Shown here: piece by piece, positions 54,689 to 63,163 of the stretch | Layout: each line of letters begins with the position of its first letter | How positions within the stretch are numbered: the first letter of the stretch is position 1 | Origin: Marinicella litoralis | GTDB lineage: Bacteria > Pseudomonadota > Gammaproteobacteria > Xanthomonadales > Marinicellaceae | NCBI RefSeq assembly: GCF_002591915.1 | Contig: NZ_NIHB01000001.1 | Location: 28,958 to 92,957 of the forward strand | Reading direction: 5' to 3' | DNA: 64,000 bases | Translations under genes and position numbers: made by a program | The notes under the pieces: generated by a model | Told to the model about the DNA's origin: nothing | Database searches by the model: none | What the model saw: only the letters and a program-made list of their open reading frames with translations

Positions 54689-54711
54689 CATGACATGCGA
54701 CCTATGTCATG
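54689..54711. promoter_or_regulatory. 8-bp dyad upstream of the LolA-like gene
   Basis: CATGACAT (54689-54696) and ATGTCATG (54704-54711) form a perfect inverted repeat with a 7-base spacer, about 90-110 bases before the start of the LolA-like/BNR operon. The size and spacing fit an operator for a dimeric regulator. The rest of 54602-54904 shows no supported gene. Confidence 0.35.
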
Positions 54712-54904
54712 ACCTCAGCGTACTGCCTTATAGTAATTGGTCACTGAAAAAAACCAAGTGCTTGACTATTGTGGGTAAAGACACTTTTCAATTTGGTACC
54801 ATGAAAATGAAAGTTAAATTCAACCAAGACCACAACGGTAACTCCACTTCATTGTCGTTGATTGGTTGGGGGAAACCTCAAATATATGACAAACAGAACA
54901 AACT

Positions 54905-55960
54905 TTAAACCGACCTACCCAGCCACCGCCTGAGTTTTCTTAAGGGTGCGGTCATTTTCCAGGAGCTTGAGTTTTCCAACTCTTGAACCCGGTTAAGCAA
55001 ACGAGTTTCGTCATAACTCAACAACGCCATTTGTCGTTCGATCAGCTCAACTTGTTTGCTGGGGTTGGCGCCCAAGGTTTTGTATCGCAGCACATCGGTT
55101 TTTAATTGGTTGATTTCGATGGTCTGAGCCGTAATGGTTTTGTACAACCTGGCCAAGTGTTGGTCTCGACGAGCCACCGATGCTTTGATTTGATTGATTT
55201 CCTTATCTGTCAAAACCTTGTTAACCAAAAAATCAGGCGGTAAATGCCTTTCAACATAAATGGTTGAATGAGGGTCTATGCTTTGTTGTCTTTTGTTGGT
55301 GTAGTAATACAAAGCAAATGATTTTCTGCTCACACCCTGTTTATCATCGGGCAAACCAATCGGAGGAAAGCCGTGCCAAGAATGGTTGTGGGTTTCAAAA
55401 ATAACCGCTCGGTTAAACAGCGGTATTACGCGGGTGATTTCATCTTCATCAGGATCTAATCTTGGGTTCTTATGAAACTCCAAATTGCCACCCCAAGAGG
55501 CGTCCCATTCATGGTTTAAATAAACAATTAAATTCAAACGGCGGTGGTGATTGGTGATGGGATGGTGGGTAAAATCAACATGTGGATCAAGCTCTTGACC
55601 ATCTAAATTGTTGTGGGTGCCGCCGCCAATATAATGCGGGTCATAAAGCAAATCATCGATGCCAGTGATTTGAGAAATCATGGCCAAAAACTCAGGACTT
55701 TGAAACATTAAATCCAATGATCGATACGAATGACTGATTTGGCTGACCGTTTGGACCACGGCTTTTTTACCCAGTGTTTTGTTTTCATCGATCGCGTCTT
55801 TGTTGTCAAAATCTGGGAAATCATCCAACAATTTTTGACAAAATGATGTGGTGAAAAAATCGTCAATCACCACATGCTTGAAAGGCTTGGCTGTGTCAAA
55901 ACTTTGTTGGATTGAATCCAGTTGATTCAGTGTGGAGTGATTGATCAATTGTTCTATCAT
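54905..55960 (-). CDS. 2-oxoglutarate/Fe(II) oxygenase with C-terminal coiled coil
   Basis: A 351-residue prolyl-4-hydroxylase-like dioxygenase. Iron ligands appear as H127-x-D129 (HVDFTH) and a His in HNHSWHGF (193 or 196), with the 2-oxoglutarate Arg in SRKSFALYYY (about 212). The core double-stranded helix includes LIVYLNHEWDASWGGNLEFH. Residues about 255-330 form a coiled coil and the tail is basic (LRKLRRWLG). This domain pattern is found beside glycan or surface-protein genes; the substrate is unknown. Three minus-strand genes follow closely upstream: SGNH hydrolase and upp. Confidence 0.85.
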   Translation of the reverse strand: MIEQLINHSTLNQLDSIQQSFDTAKPFKHVVIDDFFTTSFCQKLLDDFPDFDNKDAIDENKTLGKKAVVQTVSQISHSYRSLDLMFQSPEFLAMISQITGIDDLLYDPHYIGGGTHNNLDGQELDPHVDFTHHPITNHHRRLNLIVYLNHEWDASWGGNLEFHKNPRLDPDEDEITRVIPLFNRAVIFETHNHSWHGFPPIGLPDDKQGVSRKSFALYYYTNKRQQSIDPHSTIYVERHLPPDFLVNKVLTDKEINQIKASVARRDQHLARLYKTITAQTIEINQLKTDVLRYKTLGANPSKQVELIERQMALLSYDETRLLNRVQELENSSSWKMTAPLRKLRRWLGRSV

Positions 55961-55978
55961 GGTTTTAAGTGTGGATGA

Positions 55979-56689
55979 TTAATGCTGACATTCAATAACA
56001 GACTTTGCAATGTCATCTGACAAATATTGTGCCCACAAAGCATAAACTTTTGGGCCTGGATGAAAACCATCGACTGCCGCCTGAGCCTCAGGTGGGTATC
56101 CCCTTAATGAGTGAAACATGACGCGATCTTGTCGGTCACATAATGCAATCAAGGCTGTATTAAAATCATCGGCACACTGACCCATATAGGCATTCAATGG
56201 CCACGGCAATGCTGGAAATTCCCTGACCGGTGGCAAACCAGATACATAGGTCATTTGTGGTGAAAATTTTTGATCAATCAGCTCGAGTAAATTTTGTTGT
56301 TGCTTGAGCCAGCTTTTAACCGGCACTTGTGCGGTGACGTCATTGACTCCCAAAGCCGTGATAACCACATCGTATGACTGACTGGTTTGTGACTTTAATG
56401 CTTCAATCATACCTGCTGTGGTTTGCCCGGTTTTGGCCAACATCTGATAATTCACCTGATGTGCTGGGGCAAGGTTTTTCAACAGCTGCCCCAATAAAGA
56501 AGCTTCGGCGGTTTCGGCACCAACACCGGCTGCTGAAGAATCGCCCAACAACAGCAGCTTTATGGGCTTGCCGTGGCCCAGCGACCCACTGGTTTGATCC
56601 ACTGGCTCTGGTAATACAGGTGTCTTTTTACGCACCCACAGACCTTGTAATAACAACAAAGGGCCCAGCAGGTATTTATAGATCATCAT
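55979..56689 (-). CDS. SGNH/GDSL family hydrolase
   Basis: A 236-residue esterase-like protein. Block I LLLGDSSAAGVGAE puts the nucleophile at about S51; block III GVNDVT (Asn oxyanion) lies near 113-118; block V DGFHPGP holds the Asp/His pair. One N-terminal hydrophobic helix (about 5-19) may anchor it in the membrane. It lies between upp and the oxygenase, 6 bases and 18 bases apart, so the three are probably co-transcribed. Substrate unknown (acyl or acetyl groups on glycans in many members). Confidence 0.85.
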   Translation of the reverse strand: MMIYKYLLGPLLLLQGLWVRKKTPVLPEPVDQTSGSLGHGKPIKLLLLGDSSAAGVGAETAEASLLGQLLKNLAPAHQVNYQMLAKTGQTTAGMIEALKSQTSQSYDVVITALGVNDVTAQVPVKSWLKQQQNLLELIDQKFSPQMTYVSGLPPVREFPALPWPLNAYMGQCADDFNTALIALCDRQDRVMFHSLRGYPPEAQAAVDGFHPGPKVYALWAQYLSDDIAKSVIECQH

Positions 56690-56695
56690 GGCGGC

Positions 56696-57322
56696 TTACA
56701 GCGTACCAAATATTTTATCACCCGCATCACCCAAACCAGGCAAGATATACCCTTGTTCATTCAAATGACCATCTATGGCAGCGACATAAATATCCACATC
56801 AGGATGAGCCGCTTCAATTCTGGCCAATCCTTCAGGTGCGGCCACCAAAAAAATACCTTTGATCTTGCGGCAACCTGCTTTTTTGAGCAACTCCAATGTC
56901 GCCGCCAAAGTGCCGCCGGTCGCCAACATGGGGTCAATCACCAGCACATCTCGGTCTTTGATGTCAGTAACCAATTTTTCATAATAGACTTCGGCTTCCA
57001 ATGTCTCTTCGTTGCGAGCAAAACCCACCACCGAAACACCGGCGCCTGGAATCACTTGTAACACACCATCTAACATCCCCAAACCAGCCCGTAAAATGGG
57101 TACCACAGAAATGTTTTTACCACTGAACTTTTCAACTTCAGTGTGCCCTGCCCAAGTTTCTATCTGGATTGTTTCGGTGGTTAAATCTCTGGTCGCTTCA
57201 TAGGTCAACAACACACCAATTTCTGAAACGATGGTCCTGAAGTCTTTGACTTTTATGTTCTTCTGACGCAACAAACCGACTTTGTGTTTAACCAGAGGAT
57301 GATTGATTTCGTGAACTGCCAT
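56696..57322 (-). CDS. upp: uracil phosphoribosyltransferase
   Basis: A 208-residue salvage enzyme making UMP from uracil and PRPP. The PRPP loop [20 protein letters not shown] and the C-terminal uracil-binding [12 protein letters not shown] are intact, as are [12 protein letters not shown] at the start and [12 protein letters not shown]. Length equals E. coli Upp. First gene of the upp-SGNH-oxygenase run; usual partner uraA is not adjacent here. Confidence 0.96.
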   Translation of the reverse strand: MAVHEINHPLVKHKVGLLRQKNIKVKDFRTIVSEIGVLLTYEATRDLTTETIQIETWAGHTEVEKFSGKNISVVPILRAGLGMLDGVLQVIPGAGVSVVGFARNEETLEAEVYYEKLVTDIKDRDVLVIDPMLATGGTLAATLELLKKAGCRKIKGIFLVAAPEGLARIEAAHPDVDIYVAAIDGHLNEQGYILPGLGDAGDKIFGTL

Positions 57323-57768
57323 GTTGTTTCTTATGTTTTAAAGGCAATGATTTTAACAGATGTGGCATTTAAACCATACAGACTTGTTGTTGAAGTTGGC
57401 GCGGCACTGGCAGCTGGATGACGCAAAAGTGACGTTATGGCGTAAAGCCATTAATGTTTCAATGGATGATTTAAACTGAAATGAGCACAACAATAAAAAC
57501 CAAGACATGAACACAGATACGGCAAATTTTTGGCTTGTATTTAAAGTTTAAAAGTTGAAATCCGATGCTGAATTGTCTCAATTAATCAAAGACATCAACA
57601 ACAAAAAACCGCTCTGAACAATCATTTTATAACCGCTAAGTCATGATTAATTACCGTTCATGCGATTGCCTATGGACGATTTTAGCCCACTGTATTTAGA
57701 CTGAATAAGCACAACCAACTTATAAGGGTTGGTTGATTACATTAAATAAAATTAGACAGAGGTGGATT
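57323..57768. other. intergenic region upstream of the sugar dehydrogenase
   Basis: About 446 bases between two divergent transcription starts. It holds a gene-like remnant (57507-57617, listed separately) and a AACCAA/TTGGTT hairpin at about 57713-57734. No intact gene is supported. Confidence 0.5.
57507..57617 (+). pseudogene. possible remnant of a small gene
   Basis: ATG 57507 opens MNTDTANFWLVFKV, then a TAA, and the same frame continues KLKSDAELSQLIKDINNKKP before TGA 57615-57617. Composition after the stop looks coding. A single substitution would restore a 36-residue frame. Weak evidence. Confidence 0.25.
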
Positions 57769-58953
57769 GTGAAAATATTGTTTTGGTTTTGTCTGGTAGG
57801 TACCACCCAAGTTTTGTTGGCTCAACCGGCATTTTTAGGCACTGAAAATGTGGCCAATGGTTTTTCATCGCCGGTCAGTGTGACCCATGCGGGCGATGGC
57901 AGTAACCGTTTGTTTGTCACCCAACAAGGTGGGCAAATCAAAGTGGTTGAAAATGGCATCCACCTGCCCACCCCTTTTTTGGACATCAGTGCCCTCATTT
58001 CCAGCGGTGGTGAACAGGGCTTATTGGGCTTGGCCTTTCATCCCAACTACAGCAACAATGGATACTTTTATGTTAATTACACCGACAACAACGGTGACAC
58101 CGTGGTGGCTCGCTACACGGTATCTGATGCAGACATTAACCTCGCAAACCCCAGTTCAGCCTATATAGTTTTGACTTTTGATCAGCCTTTTGGTGCGCAC
58201 AATGGCGGCGATTTACATTTCAGTCCCAACGATGGCTATTTATATATCAGTTCTGGTGATGGCAGCGGTGACCCGATGGCTTCGCAAGACATCAACAGCT
58301 TGTTGGGAAAAATACTGCGAATTGATGTCGATGGTGATGATTTTCCAGCTGATCCCAACAAAAACCATGCCATCCCACCTGACAACCCTTATGTCGGCAT
58401 CAACGGTGCAGATGAAATCTGGGTCAGTGGTTTAAGAAACCCTTGGCGATTTTCATTTGATCGGCTAAACGGCGATTTATTCATTGGCGATGTGGGCGAA
58501 GACACATGGGAAGAATTCAACCATGTACCCGCAACCAGTTCAGGCGGCGAAAACTTCGGCTGGCCCTGTTTTGAAGGTGCTGATGCCTCTGGTTTGAGTG
58601 GTTGTGACCCCAATGGACCCAATGAGTTACCCTTTGCAGCTTTACAACACAATCAACCTAACAGCAATTACTGCACAGCCGTTGGCGGCTATCGCTATCG
58701 TGGCAGTGAATTTTCAGGTCTTTATGGTTGGTATTTATTTACTGATTGGTGTGATGGTACTTATTTTGTTGCCAGGCCTCTGGGCATGGCTTGGGAAATT
58801 CATGACATGGGAACACTCATCGGCGGATTTGCGGTAACCGGCATGGGAGAAGATGAAAATGGTGAACTTTATGCAGTGGCCTGGTCGGCTTTGATGAAAA
58901 TCACTGGTCCCACTGAAATGGATGATGTCATCTTTATTGATGGCTTTGAGTAA
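57769..58953 (+). CDS. secreted PQQ-dependent sugar dehydrogenase-like protein with C-terminal tag
   Basis: A 394-residue exported beta-propeller oxidoreductase of the glucose/sorbosone dehydrogenase (YliI) family. GTG 57769 is the start: AGAGGTGG lies about 7 bases before it and it gives a signal peptide MKILFWFCLVGTTQVLLAQ. Blades include VANGFSSPVSVTHAGDGSNR, AFHPNYSNNGYFYVNYTDNN, HNGGDLHFSPNDGYLYISSG and the PFTDWCDG turn region. It ends EMDDVIFIDGFE, a tag shared with other secreted proteins of this window (see findings). PQQ ligands are family knowledge, not checked residue by residue. Confidence 0.85.
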   Translation: MKILFWFCLVGTTQVLLAQPAFLGTENVANGFSSPVSVTHAGDGSNRLFVTQQGGQIKVVENGIHLPTPFLDISALISSGGEQGLLGLAFHPNYSNNGYFYVNYTDNNGDTVVARYTVSDADINLANPSSAYIVLTFDQPFGAHNGGDLHFSPNDGYLYISSGDGSGDPMASQDINSLLGKILRIDVDGDDFPADPNKNHAIPPDNPYVGINGADEIWVSGLRNPWRFSFDRLNGDLFIGDVGEDTWEEFNHVPATSSGGENFGWPCFEGADASGLSGCDPNGPNELPFAALQHNQPNSNYCTAVGGYRYRGSEFSGLYGWYLFTDWCDGTYFVARPLGMAWEIHDMGTLIGGFAVTGMGEDENGELYAVAWSALMKITGPTEMDDVIFIDGFE

Positions 58954-59022
58954 GTGGTTGATTGAATCTCAGCCATCAGAGAAACCAGCGATACAACACT
59001 TGTTTCTCTGACCTGAGTCACT

Positions 59023-59247
59023 TTACTCGGACACGCCATCTGCTGAGTTCAAAGTCCTTTCAGCCAAATCTTCGGCTGACTTTTCTAGCCAAACTGGCCA
59101 GTACTTGTTCTTTTTTTTCATGACACTTTCTTGGTGTTTTTCATACCAAGCAAAGTCTTTATCATTTGGGCTACAGAACCTTTATCAGGCAAAACCCAAT
59201 ACCATATCAAGTTCCATTTTTGATGTGTTCAGATTCGAATTGATCAT
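59023..59247 (-). pseudogene. decayed small gene
   Basis: Minus-strand frame ATG 59247 to TAA 59023, 75 codons, with two adjacent internal stops (TGA TAA near codons 21-22). AGGA lies 8 bases before the ATG. The second part reads SPNDKDFAWYEKHQESVMKK then KNKYWPVWLEKSAEDLAERT and has coding-like composition. Two compensating indels would join the halves. No family recognised. The rest of 58954-59320 holds no gene that I can support. Confidence 0.4.
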
Positions 59248-59320
59248 GAAATTTCCTAACAATCATTGACTAAATGCCCCCTGCAACGCATACTTCCAAT
59301 TTTTAATTTTTCGCTGAATA

Positions 59321-60286
59321 ATGACTGTAAAATCTATCATCAGACACGATTGGACCATTGAAGAAGTTGAACACTTGTTTGCCATGCCTTTTAACGACTT
59401 GTTGTTTGAAGCACAGCAAATTCACCGTGAAAACTTCAACCCCAATCACGTTCAAATCAGCACTTTATTAAGCATCAAAACCGGCGCTTGTCCTGAAGAT
59501 TGTAATTATTGTCCACAGTCCATTCGTTATGAAACTGAAGTCAAAGCCGAGCCATTGATGGCCGTTGATACAGTGGTTGAACAAGCAAGTTTGGCCAAAG
59601 AACAAGGGGCCACTCGATTCTGCATGGGTGCAGCCTGGCGCAGCCCAAAAGACCGAGATTTGGACCAAGTGATTAAAATGGTACAAGGGGTTAAAGCACT
59701 GGGCATGGAAACCTGTTTGACTCTGGGTATGTTGTCACCGGATCAATCCAAAAAATTATCAGATGCTGGTTTAGACTACTACAACCACAACCTTGATACA
59801 TCTGAAGAATATTACAAAAAAATCATCACCACCCGGAAATTTGAAATGCGCATGGACACTTTGAAAAATGTTCAAGATTCCGGCATCAATGTGTGTTCCG
59901 GTGGCATCGTAGGTATGGGTGAATCACAACGTGATCGCGGTGGTATGCTGATGGCTTTAGCCAATTTAGAAAAACACCCCGGCAGTGTACCGATTAATGC
60001 TTTGGTCCAGGTTGAAGGCACGCCCTTGCACGGCATCGATAAACTGGATGAATTGGATTTTGTCAGAACCATCGCGGTGGCTCGAATCATGATGCCACAA
60101 TCCATGGTGCGATTATCGGCAGGACGCAACGACATGTCTGAGCCGGTCCAAGCCATGTGCTTCCTGGCCGGTGCCAATTCAATTTTCTACGGTGAAAAAT
60201 TACTCACCACTTCGAACCCAGAAGAAAACAAAGACATGGCCTTGTTCCGTAAATTGGGCATAGAACCGATGCCCAAACGGCATTGA
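59321..60286 (+). CDS. bioB: biotin synthase
   Basis: A 321-residue radical SAM enzyme that inserts sulfur into dethiobiotin. Radical SAM cluster Cys C57, C61, C64 ([13 protein letters not shown]), the [12 protein letters not shown] and [12 protein letters not shown] blocks, and the [10 protein letters not shown] motif are all present. It stands alone here; no BirA-type operator is evident in the 59250-59320 region, but I did not see enough to exclude one. bioF lies 1.6 kb to the right, in the same direction, with a gene of the opposite strand between. Confidence 0.97.
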   Translation: MTVKSIIRHDWTIEEVEHLFAMPFNDLLFEAQQIHRENFNPNHVQISTLLSIKTGACPEDCNYCPQSIRYETEVKAEPLMAVDTVVEQASLAKEQGATRFCMGAAWRSPKDRDLDQVIKMVQGVKALGMETCLTLGMLSPDQSKKLSDAGLDYYNHNLDTSEEYYKKIITTRKFEMRMDTLKNVQDSGINVCSGGIVGMGESQRDRGGMLMALANLEKHPGSVPINALVQVEGTPLHGIDKLDELDFVRTIAVARIMMPQSMVRLSAGRNDMSEPVQAMCFLAGANSIFYGEKLLTTSNPEENKDMALFRKLGIEPMPKRH

Positions 60287-60383
60287 TGTTTGGTATCGAA
60301 ACACTTGAATGCCCGCTCAAGGGTTAATGTCAATCGCACAACCCTTGAGTTTCGTTTTGCATCAAAACAATTGGCATCTGACT

Positions 60384-61646
60384 TCAATACTGAATATCAA
60401 AATCATCGTAATAAATCACATCATCTAATAATTCAATGGCCCCTCTGTCACAACGTGCGGTCCCATTGTGATCACCATCTTGTGCCCGCATCACACCCCT
60501 TTGGTCTACTGCTTCACAGCCTATGCCAGGACCTGGAGCCGATGGATGTGCACTGTCCACCACTGGGCTAAAAAAACCTGGTCGGTAATAACGATGCCAG
60601 TTATCAGCATCCACCTTCAAAGCAGTTAATTTTGGGTCCTCAGTTAAATTGGTCGAACCACCACTGAGACAAGACGTGTCTGAAGAAATGTTCCAATTGT
60701 CTACACTCAAATCAATGATTCCATGAGAACAATCTACATTATTGAGATTAAACACTGAATTGCGAATGTTCAGCTCCGGCACGGTGGCTCCAGGATTCAC
60801 TGCAACACCAAAACCCAATTGATGATTGGCTATGGTTGAATTTCTTATAAAGACATCTGCAGCCACGGCATAAATACCCGTCCTGTCATTATCAAAAACC
60901 GTGGAGTTCCTCAGGGTTAATTGGCTGCTGTCAGCTATGGCGTCATAACCGACAAAGATCGCTTCTTGTTGATCATTGTTGAAATTTAGATTTTCAAAAA
61001 CAGTGGATTGTTTGATGTCGGTGGCCCCATAAATGGTCAATGCACCCCCTTGGCTAACCGCCGCATTACCGACCAATACACTGCCAACGACCTCCAATTC
61101 ACTCAAAGGACTGAGGTAAATGGCACCGCCGGAATTGGCTGTATTGTCTTCAAACCAGACTTGGTTAATTTCAACCTCATTGCCGGTACTGATGTTAATG
61201 GCCCCGCCATTGCTGTCACTTGAACCATTGATTATCTTGAAACTTAAAAATGACACCAAGCCGCTGTTTGATAACACATGAAAAACCCGATCACTCAAAC
61301 CATTGGCATCGACCGTTGGAAAATCTTCAATGTCTTCAACGAATGTACCAATAGCCACAGACTCAGTGATGTCTAAATCTCCAGTGACGGCGGCATTCTC
61401 ATTGGAACCAGTCCGGGTCAATCGAATGGTGGCATTCCCTGGCAGTACAATGATGTCAGTTCCTGCCAGTGCATTGGCTTCCATAACCGCTGCCCGCAAA
61501 GTACAAAAACCACCTGTAGGTATATCACAAACCCCATCTCCTGGATTGTCGTCAACATGATCTTGCACGGTTAAATTAACTTGAAAAATAGCTGCCGATG
61601 TTGCGCCAGCGACCAAAAAAAGACAGGTCAGTATCAATAATTTCAT
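60384..61646 (-). CDS. secreted CSLREA-like beta-helix protein with C-terminal tag
   Basis: A 420-residue exported protein: signal MKLLILTCLFLVAGATSA, then a CSLREA-type motif (DDNPGDGVCDIPTGGFCTLR followed by AAVMEANA, about 34-61), then parallel beta-helix repeats (NGGAINISTGNEVEINQVWF, NSGGAIYLSPLSELEVVGSV, SQGGALTIYGATDIKQSTV). It ends LLDDVIYYDDFDIQY, a variant of the DVIFxDGF[ED] tag with a few extra residues. It lies between bioB and bioF on the opposite strand. Probably surface-exposed or released; ligand unknown. Confidence 0.82.
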   Translation of the reverse strand: MKLLILTCLFLVAGATSAAIFQVNLTVQDHVDDNPGDGVCDIPTGGFCTLRAAVMEANALAGTDIIVLPGNATIRLTRTGSNENAAVTGDLDITESVAIGTFVEDIEDFPTVDANGLSDRVFHVLSNSGLVSFLSFKIINGSSDSNGGAINISTGNEVEINQVWFEDNTANSGGAIYLSPLSELEVVGSVLVGNAAVSQGGALTIYGATDIKQSTVFENLNFNNDQQEAIFVGYDAIADSSQLTLRNSTVFDNDRTGIYAVAADVFIRNSTIANHQLGFGVAVNPGATVPELNIRNSVFNLNNVDCSHGIIDLSVDNWNISSDTSCLSGGSTNLTEDPKLTALKVDADNWHRYYRPGFFSPVVDSAHPSAPGPGIGCEAVDQRGVMRAQDGDHNGTARCDRGAIELLDDVIYYDDFDIQY

Positions 61647-61936
61647 TATTTACTCCTCATTGTGCCTAAGCACGCTTTAAATTCAGATTGATCAAACTTT
61701 GATCTCCATTTTCAATGGAATGAGCATCATAATGAAAAGCGACCTTGGCTTAATGATGGTTTCCTGATGATTAAATGATGGTTGGCTCATCCTGATTTGG
61801 CTAACAAAAATCTAACGAAATAAGCGTTCAATGCGGAATAAATGGTTTTTAAAAATCCTTTAAAAAATAACTTCATTCAGCACTTTAATCCCCAGAGCCG
61901 GTACAATATTAAATAACTTAAACCAATCAACATGCC
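61647..61936. other. intergenic region between beta-helix gene and bioF
   Basis: About 290 bases, AT-rich, no gene supported. It must hold promoters for both divergent genes. A small upstream ATG (61932) in another frame reads ATGCCTTGA and overlaps the bioF start. Confidence 0.5.
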
Positions 61937-63097
61937 TTGAACCCAGAACAACTAGCAAAACAACTGGCAAAACTCAAAGCCGATAATTTATTCCGTGAAC
62001 GCATGACCCGAACTTCTAAAGTCGGGCGATATGTATCGATTGAAGGTCGCAAAATGTTGAACTTCAACAGCAACGATTATTTGGGTTTATCCAACCACCC
62101 TGCGGTAATTTTGGCAGCACATGATGCCGCCAGTAAATTTGGCTTTGGCTCGACTGGCTCGCCATTGATGTCTGGATACACTTCTATGCATCAAGAGCTA
62201 GAGTTCGCCATGGCTGACTTTCTGAACTATCCCCGTGTGCTGTTGTTTTCAGCTGGCTATTTGGCCAATTTAGGTGTGGCCCAAGCCTTATTAAAACGCA
62301 AAGATTGGTTTATTCAAGACCGTTTGAATCATGCTTCATTGATTGATGCCGCACAAATCACAGGCGCTGAACTTAAACGTTATCCACATTTAAACAACGC
62401 AAAAGCCGAGGCATTGCTGAAAGAAGACATCAATCGATTTAAACTGTGGGCCACTGAAGGTGTGTTCAGCATGGACGGTGACAGTCACGATTTGTTTTCT
62501 GCTGCATTGAGTGCGCATACATACAATGCTTTGTTGTGGGTGGATGATTGTCATGGGGTAGGCGTGATGGGTGAGAAAGGTCGAGGTGTGTTAGACACCA
62601 TGGCATTGAGCGAATCTGAAGTACCTATTTTATCTGGCACTTTTGGTAAAGCCTTCGGTACTTCTGGTGCTTATGTGGCGGCATCAGACACTTTGATTGA
62701 AACCATCATTCAAAAAGCCCGCACCTATAAATACAACACTTCACTGCCGGTACCGGTGGTGGCAGCCACCTTGAAGGCATTAGAAATCATTCGCACCGAG
62801 CCTTGGCGAAGAGAAAAAATATTGGAACTGATTTATTATTTTCAAAAAGGTTGTGAACAATATGATTTGGCCGACCAGGCAAAATTCACCAACTCGCCAA
62901 TCCAACCCATTGTGCTCAAAACAGAGCAAGCGGCGATGGAAAAATCGGCTTACCTTAAAGCATGTGGCATCATCACCACTGCCATCAGACCACCAACCGT
63001 ACCGAAAAACCAATGTCGCTTGCGCATCACCCTTAACAGCGAACTGGAACGTGAGGACATCGATTTATTGATCCAATGTTTGATTGGTAATTATTGA
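61937..63097 (+). CDS. bioF: 8-amino-7-oxononanoate synthase (7-keto-8-aminopelargonate synthase)
   Basis: A 386-residue PLP enzyme that joins pimeloyl-ACP/CoA and alanine in biotin synthesis. NSNDYLGLSNHP, GSTGSPLMSGYTSMHQELE, ATEGVFSMDGDSHD, WVDDCHGVGVMGEKGRG and the PLP Lys in GTFGKAFGTSGAYV (about 236) match BioF. No ATG is available: the first codon that fits is TTG 61937, preceded by an out-of-frame ATGCCTTGA. No clear Shine-Dalgarno. A strong terminator follows 12 bases after the stop, so bioF is monocistronic here. Confidence 0.92.
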   Translation: MNPEQLAKQLAKLKADNLFRERMTRTSKVGRYVSIEGRKMLNFNSNDYLGLSNHPAVILAAHDAASKFGFGSTGSPLMSGYTSMHQELEFAMADFLNYPRVLLFSAGYLANLGVAQALLKRKDWFIQDRLNHASLIDAAQITGAELKRYPHLNNAKAEALLKEDINRFKLWATEGVFSMDGDSHDLFSAALSAHTYNALLWVDDCHGVGVMGEKGRGVLDTMALSESEVPILSGTFGKAFGTSGAYVAASDTLIETIIQKARTYKYNTSLPVPVVAATLKALEIIRTEPWRREKILELIYYFQKGCEQYDLADQAKFTNSPIQPIVLKTEQAAMEKSAYLKACGIITTAIRPPTVPKNQCRLRITLNSELEREDIDLLIQCLIGNY

Positions 63098-63109
63098 TGT
63101 TGAGTAAGC

Positions 63110-63144
63110 AAAAAAACCAGCCATTTAATGTGACTGGTTTTTTT
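63110..63144. terminator. bidirectional rho-independent terminator
   Basis: AAAACCAG/CTGGTTTT stem with 7 A on the left and 7 T on the right, between bioF (plus) and the FN3 protein gene (minus). Confidence 0.88.
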
Positions 63145-63163
63145 AAGGCTGTTGAATAATGAC

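Noticed and set aside
54387-54908. 173-residue plus-strand frame
   Set aside because: Its first part is antisense to the LolA-like gene and the rest has no ribosome binding site or recognised sequence.
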